Assembly (NCBI GenBank): GCA_951213105.1
Contig: OX578133.1
Coordinates: forward strand, 139,414,813 to 139,478,812
Reading direction: 5' to 3'
Source: Amaurobius ferox
Taxonomy: Eukaryota; Arthropoda; Arachnida; Araneae; Amaurobiidae
DNA: 64,000 bases
A model generated the notes under the pieces. That model saw nothing but the letters and a program-made list of their open reading frames with translations. It ran no database searches and was not told where the DNA came from. Positions 1-10,104 of this stretch are shown here, one piece after another; the stretch's first letter is position 1, and each line of letters opens with the position of its first letter. The position numbers and the translations under genes are program-made.

Positions 1-1237
1 AATTTCTTCAGCTGATCAAAATTTTGTCAAATGACTTTCGTGCGATAATTGTATTGGAATTGCTTGTTGATGGCCTATGATGATTAAAAGTTGTTGATTC
101 TGGCTATCTAAGCAAAATTTTAAGATTCCAAATTATAAAATTGCACTGCTAACATTTGGCGGTTGAATTTTTTTCCAGAATTCTGGCATATTCTTTTGAT
201 TAATCATTGCAAATTCATCCGCGAATTTTCTTGTCATTTTAAATACAAGTCCATGATGTATTCTAGTAGCATATCCAAAAGTTAATTTTCCAACATTTCT
301 TCCTCTTCCTTTGAGAATACCTGCATGTTTGCATAGTTAGGCATAAACCTAATAGATGATGTGTTCTCACTTTTCACTTTTGAACATAATACATTATAAG
401 TGTTTTTTTTTTGCAATACCTTTCTCTTTGTAGATTAAACGAATGGATCTGCTGGATTCACTAATTGTGTTGGGCTAAACCAGCCTTGCGGTGTTAATGC
501 CCGGAGCTTCTGGTTATTTGCGATAGGGCACAATCCCCGACATCTGTTGCCTGCTTCATGACTTCGTTTGGCACACAGATCTTTTACCAGTTTTATGTGG
601 TTTGTTGTGTGGCATTTCTTAAAAGGAAAAAAAAAATGTTATGATATTTTTAAAATAAATTTATATTTATAATAATAGAATTATTGTGAGTTGATTTTTT
701 GAAATTAATTTATTATTGATAAATGATCAATGCCTCTTTACACCGAACAATGGATTAATTGTGATAGTACTACCGTATTTAAATACAGTTTCTGAAGGAA
801 GTATATATTAATGCTTGTACATTTCTATAAATTTTCCAGGATATGGTCCTAGCTCCAAGATTAAAAAACAGTTCTAATTATTATTCTGTAATATGGTTGA
901 TTTCACTCACTTTACACTGATCCATCTAATATACTATGAGATCGAACTAGAAATATATTAATTAGCTTAAAATATTATTTGTTTAAGATTCTGTTTGTTT
1001 AATTCTAGATGTAAAATATTATATGTAAGACATCACGTTATCAAATTTTTAACATATATTTTCTTACACTTAATTAGTTCATTAGTTTTTTATCATCTTT
1101 TACATGGAATTTTGAGTTATAATACTTCAAGTGTGTAAGCTAGAACATAAACCAAACGTAAATTAATTCATTAAAGCCAAAATATTCATCAGTATTTACT
1201 AAAAAGGACTGATGTCCAACTTATATTTATAAGAATA
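1..1237. other. AT-rich non-coding DNA
   Basis: No believable coding region or RNA gene is visible. The only recognisable item is a short module at about 473-565 that resembles part of the LTR of the retroelement at 45-55 kb (separate entry). The rest is AT-rich sequence with homopolymer runs. Confidence 0.6.
473..565 (+). repeat. Diverged LTR-like module
   Basis: This stretch shares ordered blocks with the outer end of the gypsy-type LTRs at 45752 and 50932: a GGGCTRAACC start, then GCGGTRTTAATGCCC, then ACAATCCCCGACAT and TGTTG. This copy carries about 20 extra bases between the second and third blocks. It could be a fragment of a related LTR or an independent small repeat that the LTR also contains. 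Confidence 0.45.
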
Positions 1238-1676
1238 TGGGGTACAATGGACCTTGGTCCATTGTACCCCAGGTGTTATGGTCCATTGTGCCCACATAGA
1301 AGTTCAATAACAAACACAAATAAAATAAACAAATTTTAAATTTATTGAATGTAATCAGATATGATATAAAAAGAAGAAAAATACCTTTATATTGTACTGA
1401 GACACTTCTTCCAAGTTACAATTCTTAAATGAAGAAAAGGAAATCTGTACATCTGAAAAATTTAATTTCTATCTTATTTACTATCTATAAACCACTTACA
1501 ACTGTAAAATGGCTTAATAATGAGTTGAGAATATGATTTTTGGATATAGTACATCAAGACAGTGTTGCCATATATATGTCGAAATGTGAAGCATTATGAT
1601 AAAACGTAAGAAAAATTAAAGGGGGGTGGTCCACTGTGCCCAATATGTCTCTGAGGTTCATTGTGCCCCATTTCCC
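1238..1676. mobile_element. Small inverted-repeat element (MITE-like)
   Basis: The motif GGTCCATTGTRCCC occurs four times. At 1238-1271 it forms a near-perfect hairpin with 16-bp arms and a 2-base loop. It recurs at 1281 and 1627, and again at 1653-1666 before a run of C. Copies at both ends of a 440-bp block, with no coding capacity, suggest a non-autonomous DNA transposon. No target duplication was established. Confidence 0.5.
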
Positions 1677-2099
1677 CCTATTCATAATCGAGACCCTATT
1701 TCTGACAGAACAAGAAATATTATGTACATTTTTATGTATGAGGTTCGGAGGTTCAGGTAATCTTATTCTATTTAGTGTTGATAGAAAAAATATAATTTTT
1801 TGGAATTGGTGACACGCGGAGCAAAATGAAAACATTTTCTTTAATTTGAGAAGCATGCAGTTACCTAAATCTGCAGAAAAGTAGAAAGGGAAACATTGTC
1901 GGAATAATGGCTATATACCGCGTAATTTCAGAGAATGGCCGGCAACCGGACCCTTTTCTTATAAACCATCACATGGAGTCGCAAATGTCTTTAAAAAAAA
2001 ATTATGAAACATTTAAGAAGGGTGGCGAATAACCTAAAACGGTGTGGCGGGCCAGAGGTGTAGTTCAAAGAAAGTAATACAGGAAATAGTACAACCACA
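1677..2099. repeat. Diverged dispersed repeat, copy 1
   Basis: The part from about 1795 to 1985 is homologous in direct orientation to 23690-23870. Shared blocks include GAAGCATGCAG, TTGTCGGWATAATG and CTATATACC, in the same order. No protein is encoded. The remaining bases up to 2099 are unassigned. Confidence 0.5.
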
Positions 2100-3174
2100 T
2101 AACCAACAAGAAATATCAATCATGCATAAAGCATTATGAAACACTTTCCAACTGCAAAGCACTTTTATTTAAACATCTCTAAAATGCGATACATTCAGCG
2201 GTAATATTTTTAAAATTATCGCAATGCTACAATAATTTATTATATTTGAAAACTTAAAACTTCATCGAAAAAAATGAATTTTATTTAAATGACGCCATTG
2301 AAATATAAATCGCCTGGCTCTCTATGAAAAAGCAGTGAACATTTCATTCATACACCTTTTTCCATTCCTTTCATTCATCACAATACTAAAATAATTTATT
2401 TTACTTAAAAACTTAAAACCGTGAAGGTAAAAGTAATTTAACTCTATGCTTAAAACTTCACCGAAAAATACTGCTATAAAATCGTCTGCGTCTCTACGTA
2501 AAATCAATTAATGTTTTATTCATATCAGCTATATTGCAGACTCCAGAGCTAAATCATTTTGCATTAAAAAAATTGAGCAATTCTTATACAACTCATCTTA
2601 CAGCTTGATATGTTTACATTCTACATAAGTGAAAATTAAGCTTCTTTGCAGAAATAATCACAGTTTGATGATAATTTAAACTCAAATATATTTTAATTGC
2701 GTTCTTTCAGAATATAGATACACCGAAATTAAGCAAAAGTAGAGCGGTTTTAGGACGAATACAACACTAAATATAAATTAAAAAGAACTTTACACGATTT
2801 TGACACAGGATGGATGGCATTGATCGTTTAAACTCAAATATACTGTAATTGCGCTATTTCAGAATACAGAATCACAAAAATTAAGTAAAAATAAAGTGGT
2901 TGTAGGACTGATACAACGCTAAATATAAATTAAAAAGAATTTTAAAAATTACGATTTTGATACAAGATGGATGCTATATTTTATTTTGAAGTTGGTCACG
3001 TGATCTCTGCATATGATATGGGTGTAATTATTATTTTAAATTTTATTTAAAAAACTACAAAATATATTTTGTTGAATTTTTTTTTTAATTTTTTATGGGA
3101 TAATTTGAATATTTCTTAAAACTTTTGAAGCAACTTGTGAATTTTAAATTTGCTTAAAGATTTTTTGAAAAATT
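2100..3174 (+). repeat. Left half of a split dispersed repeat
   Basis: This matches 26150-27215 in direct orientation across its length, starting with ATCAATCATGCATAAAGCAT and continuing through GAAACACTTTCCAAC. At 26-27 kb the repeat continues without a break for a further 220 bp, but here that continuation is found only at 13131-13435, about 10 kb away. The last 80 bp of this half (3093-3174) are present again at the start of the right half. Small open frames inside are AT-rich and not conserved. Confidence 0.7.
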
Positions 3175-4235
3175 AGTTTTTTGTTGGTTTTTTATTACTT
3201 TCAAATTAGAATTTGAGAATAGGCTGTACGAATAGCCATGCAATACAATAGATTAAGATATAGTGTCTAAAGTTCCATTTTGTTCATGATGAGTCACATG
3301 AAACTAAATCGAACTTCCTATTTGAATTCCTCCAGTAAAATGATTTCCATGCACTCCATTATGTATAAATCGGGTAAATTCATTATTTTGCAAAAGGCGC
3401 CTGTGCAGTTTTTCTGAAACATCTATTAACACTGGTTATAACTTCATAGTTATATTCCCCAAACAAAATTGCTTTCATACTAGTGAAACCCGTTGCGAAA
3501 CTTTTTCAATAAACATAAAAGAGTAAAATAATTTAGGAAAGCAGATTTAATGATATTTAAATTGGAAGGTTATATATTCCTCTGGGATTTACGATATTTT
3601 TTACAGAGTCTTGGAAAACCGCAAAAACGTACATTACACTCGATCTGATATAACAAGCTATTTGAATTGAAATCTGTATAAGCCATTAGCTGCGATCTCT
3701 CGGTTTTCATTCTTCTAAATGGCTCATTATAGAAGGGATTTAGACAGTGAAATTCAATAACAAAATATAATACTGTGAAGCCCTTGAAATTGTTTCTAAC
3801 CATAGTCCATAACAAAGTAAAATAATTTATCTTCGTGAGTGTATTTATGTTACATTCAAGGAAATTACAGCACAGCACACCTGATTCAATCGCTAGCAAT
3901 TGGCATTAAAATTAAAACCAATTGTAACTGGAATCTCCTGGTGTTCAGCGTTACTTTCTTAAAATGTTCAGCGTTACTTACTTAAAATGTTCAGCGTTGC
4001 TTCCTTAAAATGTTCAGCGTTACTTACTTAAAAGTCCAAAATTATGTTAATAGTAATAGTAAGCACGCTTACTTTTAAACGATTTTATTCCTAATAACTC
4101 TTTCAGAAGAAAGTCCAGTCAACGCAAATCAATACACTGTGAAACCTGTAAAATTGCTTCTGTCTGTACGTCTTGGCAAAGTATATGTTATTAACCTTTA
4201 AATCATCCAAAAAATATCAGCTGTTACACAAGATA
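3175..4235. other. Non-coding DNA left of the palindrome
   Basis: No gene is visible. It belongs to the segment that separates the two halves of the split repeat and is absent from the contiguous copy at 26-27 kb. It holds a short tandem repeat at 3946-4032. Confidence 0.5.
3946..4032 (+). repeat. 24-bp tandem repeat, about four units
   Basis: The unit is close to AATGTTCAGCGTTACTTACT, with adjoining A/T bases making about 24 bp. It is repeated head to tail about four times with few changes. There are no unique spacers, so it is a minisatellite and not a CRISPR array. Confidence 0.8.
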
Positions 4236-5280
4236 AAAACTTAAAATCGGCTCGATAGATCCTCAGAAATTAAGTGATGAGTAGAGGGAATGTGAGAGTT
4301 CTGCACCAGCGGCGGAATATGTGGAATGCGGAATGGCCCTCCAGGCAATCTCGTGATCCTGGACGAGGTGGGGGGAGGGGGGGGCGGTGTATATTCTCAA
4401 AATAGAAAACTTTTTGGGTTTTCATCTTCAGAAACATTTTTCGAGGGTGGCAACAATTGGAATGTCTTGATCTTATACGGGGGTATTGTGAGAAAACTTT
4501 ATTTTGTTTCACTTAATTTTTTTAATGAAAAATTTTTTGAAGGAGTTTAAAGGGTATGTGTCTAAACCTTTAAAGGGGTGGCATCGCCTGGTGGTCATCT
4601 TAAAAGGGGTCTTGTGCGAGGGTTTTTTGAGGAAACTTTGATTTTTTTTTCACTTAATTTTTGTAAATAGGTAAAGGGGGTGTCAAAACATTTTAGGGAT
4701 GGCAACATCTGAGGTTCTGAACCAGAGGCGAAATGTAACGCCCGCGCCACACAGTGGTGGAAAGGGGTTCTACACTAGACGATACTTTGGACTTTTTCAA
4801 TGAATGGATTTTAAGGGGTGTATAGAAGCTTTTTAGCAGTGGCAACACCCAGGGCTCTGCACCAGTGGCGGTTTGTTCTGCCATCGTCACATAGCGGTGA
4901 AAAGGGGAACTAGCCTAGACGGTGCACGATCGTTGCCTACGTGAGAATAAAGGCCGGGAAATTTCGATTTAGAAAGTGGGGAATGTGTAGTTCCAGAACA
5001 GTTGGTAGAGGGCGCTGTTATTTCCTGTCGGAGCTGATTTATTACTGTCAAAGTTCTTATAATCCTTGTATTTTTAGATTTCTTTACATTATCTAACAAA
5101 TTAAAATCCGCATCTGTTTGCGTATTATTTGTTTAATAAATGTAGTTATTTTTTATTTAACATAGAACATTTTTAGTTTAGTAAATAAAAAAAAAAGGTA
5201 CAAAATTAACGTCTTTAATATGTTTTATCGTTTAGTAAATTAAAAAAGGCAAACGTTATTAGTTATTAAAATGTTAACAT

Positions 5281-6420
5281 AATTTTTACAGGAAGAAGGA
5301 AATATACCTGTAAACATGCGCGAAGCCAGAAATTTCCATAGGGGGATGTCAGAAGCGAATTTTTTTTCAATTTAAAAGCGAAATTTTTTAATAACAAGTT
5401 TTTTTAATAATTTTAAAATTTTCAATTTTTTATTTTAGTTATTATGAAATACAAATGAAGTTTTATAAATTATATTAAATAAAAATTAAAATATTTTTAA
5501 TTTTTTTAAATCCGCCATAAAGTCCCCCCCCCCCCCCCCCCCCCCCCCGGGAGTTCTTCAGGATTCATAAACTGGGGAGTGTATAATTTAAAAAAAATGG
5601 AAGGGGGAGGTTCGACAGGATAGATTGATTTAAATCAGCATTTAAAATGTTAAAATAATTTTTACAGGAAGAAGGAAATATACCTGTAAACATGCGTGAA
5701 GCCAGAAATTACCATAGGGAGATGTCCGAAGTGATTTTTTTTTTTCAATTTAAAAGGGAAATTTTTTATTAGCAAGTTTTTTTAATAATTTTAAAATTTT
5801 CAATTTTTTATTTTAGTTATTATGAAATAAAAATGAAGCTTTATAAATTATATTAAATAAAAATTAAAATATTTTTAATTTTTTTAAATCCAATTTTTCA
5901 TTAACATGCCATAAAGTACCCCCCCCCCCCCCGGGAGTTCTTCAGGATTCATAAACTGGGGAGTGTATAATTTAAAAGAAAAATGGAAGAGGGGGGGGGG
6001 GGGGGTCGACAGGATAGATTGATTTAAATCAACATTTAAAATGTCAAAATAATTTTTACAGGATGAAGGAAATATAACTGTAAACATGCGCGAAGCCAGA
6101 AATTTCCATAGAGGGGATGCCACAGAAGCGAATTTTTTTTTTCAATTTAAAAGCGAAATTTTTTTATTAACAAGTTTTTTTAATAATTTTAAAATATTCA
6201 ATTTTTATTTTAGTTATTATGAAATAAAAATTAAGTTTTATAAATTATATTAAATAAAAATTAAAATATTTTTAATTTTTTTAAATCCAATTTTTCATTA
6301 ACATGCCGTAAAGTAGCCCCCCCCCCCCGGGAGTTCTTCAGGGTTCATAAACTGGGGAGTGTATAATTAAAAAAAATTGGAAGGGGGGGGGTCGACAGGA
6401 TAGATTGATTTAAATCAAGA
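5281..6420. repeat. Tandem repeat of about 380 bp, three units, with poly-C tracts
   Basis: Units start at 5281, 5657 and 6051, each at AATTTTTACAGG, and are 376, 394 and about 370 bp long. Each contains a poly-C tract followed by GGGAGTTCTTCAGG; tract lengths are 25, 14 and 12 bases. A poly-G tract also grows and shrinks between units. Unit sequences are otherwise highly similar. The array lies wholly within the 2.15-kb transposon. Confidence 0.9.
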
Positions 6421-6669
6421 TTTTAATTACTTGGTTTAAAAAAAAATTATTGATTTAAATCACTTATTTTTTTTAAAAATTATTCATTAAAATCAATGAC
6501 TTTTTTAAATTAATTGATTTTAAACAACATGAACATGCATTAATTTATTTCACATTTATAAGTTTGGGTTATATAAAATAATAATGCTTATTAAATTATT
6601 ACATATTAATGGTTTGCCCATCAATAATGAAGGGGAATTGAGTTATTTGGGATAAAAGGCTTATGATAA

Positions 6670-6711
6670 AAATACATATGCTTGGGATTTTTATCCCAAG
6701 CATATGTATTT
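6670..6711. repeat. Perfect short hairpin
   Basis: Two perfectly complementary 19-bp arms (6670-6688 and 6693-6711) centred on CTTGGGAT/ATCCCAAG are separated by four T residues. It lies in the non-tandem part of the 2.15-kb element. No stem-specific function can be assigned. Confidence 0.8.
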
Positions 6712-7822
6712 AATATATTAAAATTTGTTAAAGAAAATAGTTTTAACCTTTTGCTTACGTTACGTTACAATCAGAATTGCAATATGGTACACAACAATGT
6801 ACTATTTTTACCGAATTATTTTTGCACAATATTGTTATATTAATGCTATAAAAATCAGTATAATTTAATAAAAAATAACAAATATAAAATTATGGAAAAA
6901 AGCTTTACCATAAACAAAAATGCACCCAAACCCTTACGAGTGCATCATTATTTACATTGAAAAACTGCGAAAGGACAGGAAATAAAAGCGATCCTAGCGG
7001 ACACTGGAGTGAACTAAGCTGTCGCCCGTTTTTGGACGAAAATACGCGAAATTTCCCGGCCTTGTATATTACGTAGGCAACGGCACGATTTTCCAAAGAT
7101 TCAAAGAAACGTTTTGAGCGGTGGCAACACCTGGAATTCACCAACAGAGGCGGTATGGAACCATCAGCGCCATCTAGTGGTGGAAAGGAATACTAGCATA
7201 GAGGGGACCTTATAACAACCCGGGTGGAGGAATATATATAGAACTATGTTTAATGGCGGAGGGATTTTTTTTTTTTAAGATTTAAAGACAGACCGTGCCA
7301 CAACCCAAGTGGAAGGATTTCTATAGAACTATTTTCTTCTAAAGGAGGTATCCCTACACCGCAAAACCAGCACCACATGGTGTTGGAAAGAGGTACTAGG
7401 TAAATTTTTAACGCTGAAAAATCAGCAAATGCTAATTTCAATATATCCCAGTGGGCTCGAGGGAATATCTTCAACGCCACACCGAGGTGTACTAGCTTAT
7501 CTTTTAATCTTAAAAGATTTAATGGTTAAACTTTCAAAAACGGTCACAAGCTTAAGATACAGATGAATTTTTAAACTTTCTAAGTTAACTGTGAATTTAA
7601 TCGGGATATTTTCTAAATGGGAATCTTGTTATTCCCCTACCCCTATGTAAGGATTATAGATCCCTGTACAAGCCTTGCTACCACATGCTTAAACTTATAG
7701 CATAGTATTTTAAAAGTTAAGTTTGAAATTTATAAATTTAAAGCTTTAAAAATTAGATCAAATAAAAGTAAAAGTCAGATTTGAAAGTATTTAAAATAGC
7801 AAATGGGAGTTTTTTAATTTAA

Positions 7823-8584
7823 GGGTGAGCGTCAGTAAATCTTCTGCTCTATCCGCTCTTTGTTAACATTCGCGGCACACGTTTTTCGCCGAAATTCTGC
7901 TCAAACAGTTGCGAAATATTTTCTGAAAGATAAAATGCAATACTTAGATTATATTAAAACTAAATTTAATACCCAATAAAACATAGAATATATTTTTTAT
8001 TTTAATCCAAAATATTTTTGGTGCTGCCATCTGTTGTCGTAATTTAATTCATACCGATTATTTTTATTTTTTAATGAAAACTTTTAAATATCTATTCCTT
8101 CTAATACAGTATTAAATACAACAACACAATCATATATAATAATGCTACAATCACGGAAAGGTAATTTCCCATTCTATAAATTTGATAAGGGGGGATCTTA
8201 ATGTACATCACTGAGGACTGTAGCTTTGTCTTCAAGTTCCTTTGTCTCCAAGTTTAATTGCATTTCCATGATTGTGGCATTATTATATATGATCTGTTGT
8301 TATATTTAATAGCGTATTAGAAGGAATATACATTAAAAAATAAAAATAGTCGGTATGAATTAAATTACGACAACAGATGGTAGCACCAAAATTATTTGGA
8401 ATTAAAATAAAAAATATATTCTCTGTTTTATTGAGTATTAAATTTAGTTTTAATATAATCTAAGCATTGCATTTTATCTATCAGAAAATATTTATCAGCT
8501 GTTTGAGTAGAATTTCGGCGAAAAACGTGTACCGCGAAAGTTAACAAAGTGCGGATAGGGCAGAAGATTTACTGACGCTCACCA
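7823..8584. mobile_element. 762-bp palindromic MITE at a TTAA site (copy 1)
   Basis: The element starts GGGTGAGCGTCAGTAAAT and ends with its reverse complement. Its two halves are inverted copies of one another over most of the length, meeting near 8190. TTAA is present on both sides (7819-7822 and 8585-8588), as for piggyBac-type insertion. The opposite palindrome arm has a single TTAA at 10986-10989 in the same surroundings, which is the empty site. A second copy lies at 15435-16193. There is no coding capacity. Confidence 0.9.
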
Positions 8585-9840
8585 TTAACACAAGTCATTT
8601 CACATCGAGTGAAATTTAGCACATTAAACTTTCAAGGGGGGTAGAAACGTTTAATGAGGTAGTATGGAATGAATACAACATCGGCACATAGTGTTGGAAA
8701 GGGGATATAGACTAAATTTTAAATATAAATCTCTAGATCTTAGTGGAAAAGCCATATTTTCACCCATAGTGGTGAAATAGTAAGCTGGAGTAGTTTCTAA
8801 AGACAGAACTTTGGATTTTCTGGCAAAAAGAGTGTTTATGAACATTTAAAGTGGATACTTAGACATTTTTTTCACTAAGATCTTTTAAGTAAGATTTCCA
8901 CTAACTTCTAAAGGGACTGAAACAGATACTGGGGAGAGTATGTGCAACACACATAACCAGCACCTAGCGATTAAATGGGGAACTACCATAGTCTTTGCAG
9001 GATAGATCTTTAGATTTTCAAACAAATAGTGTTTAAAAACATTTAAAGCAGATACTTAGGCATTTTTAAGGATGGAGCTTTACATTTTTAGACATACGGA
9101 AGTATATAGTAACTTTTAAAGGGGCGGAAACGTTCAAAGTGTGTTCAAAACGTGCGATACACATCAACCACACATAATGCTGGAACGGGGGTATTAGACT
9201 AATTTTAAAAGATAGCACTTTAGATTTTTTAAGTAAATACGACTTCTATTAAGTTTTAATGGGGATAGAAACGCTTAAAGTGATAGTATGTGCGATACAC
9301 ATGAATGACCCATAGTGGTGAAACAGTAAGCTGGAGTAGTTTTTAAAGATAGGAATTTGGATTTTCAGGCAAAAAGAGTGTTTATGAACATTTAAAGTGG
9401 ATACTTAAGACATTTTTTAAGAACGATACTTAAAAGTTTTTAGCTAAATCGGGACCAAAGGGACCGAAACGCACGCTGGGGGAGTATGATCGATACAGAT
9501 AGCCATCACATAACGGTAAAATGGGGAACTACCATGTCTTTTTACGACGGGTCTTTAGATTTTGGGTATATCGAGTTTTTAAGAAACAGTTAAAGCGGAT
9601 TAGACATTTTTAAGACTGGGGCTTTAGAATTTTTAAGTAAATGAAGTGTTTAGTAACTTTTGAAGGGATGGAAGCGCCTAATTAGGTGATATAGACTGAA
9701 TGCAACATCGGTACATAGCAGCAAAATGAAAAATTTGGGCGTTTTTTAAAGACAGAACTTTAAATTTTTTAGATAAACGGGGAGTATGATAACTTTTAAG
9801 GGGATCGAAACGACTACTAATGTGGTAAGAGTGAAAATTG

Positions 9841-10104
9841 CGCCGTTTGTCTAAAAATTGTAAAATCCCATCTTTAAAAATCAGCCTAATACCCCTCTCC
9901 ATCGCCAGGTGTCGGTGATGTTCATTATGCATCCTACCTCAGTATGCATTTCCAACCATTTATAAGTTACTATACAGTCCATTTGCCTATTTGTTTCCAA
10001 CCATTTAAAAGTTAATATACAGCCCATTTGCCTAAAAATTTTAGTCCTATCTTTAAAACTTAGCCTAATATCCCCTTTCCTCTTCTATGTGGCGCTGGTG
10101 TGAA
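9841..10104. other. Spacer at the centre of the giant inverted repeat
   Basis: About 260 bp separate the two arms. The spacer has its own internal duplication: TTTCCAACCATTTAWAAGTT followed by CCATTTGCCT occurs near 9950 and again near 9998. It resembles the arm modules, so the arms were probably built from the same tandem module before inversion. No gene is present. Confidence 0.6.

Larger units (their letters stand above)
4931..7082. mobile_element. 2.15-kb non-autonomous DNA transposon with GCACGAT target duplication
   Basis: The element begins CGTTGCCTACGT and ends with its reverse complement ACGTAGGCAACG. The inverted termini share about 35 bp, including AAGGCCGGGAAATTTCG. It is flanked by identical 7-bp copies of GCACGAT at 4924-4930 and 7083-7089. 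The right arm of the palindrome has the matching unfilled site near 12335-12344, without the element. Inside is a three-unit tandem repeat and no transposase. The superfamily is not certain: 7-8 bp duplications occur in hAT and P-type elements, but these ends do not match a family I can name. Confidence 0.8.
4236..9840 (+). repeat. Left arm of a giant inverted repeat
   Basis: The whole block reappears as a reverse complement at 10105-13035, in the same order from the outer edge to the centre. Matching landmarks include CCCTCTACT near 4285 versus 13000, the CACCACTGTGTGG region near 4750 versus 12520, ACACCATGTGGTG-type sequence near 7380 versus 12050, and GCCTAATTAGGTG near 9680 versus 10255. 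The arm has a modular look: blocks of about 150-300 bp built from GGAAACG, ACTTTTAAGGGG and a near-palindromic CACATAGTG region are repeated in degraded form. It exceeds the right arm by about 2.7 kb, explained by two insertions (4931-7082 and 7823-8584) less one right-arm gain. Open frames here are mirrored in the other arm and carry no recognised domain. Confidence 0.85.

Noticed and set aside
3946..4032. Four regularly spaced repeats that could suggest a CRISPR array
   Set aside because: Units are contiguous with no unique spacers, and the DNA is clearly eukaryotic.
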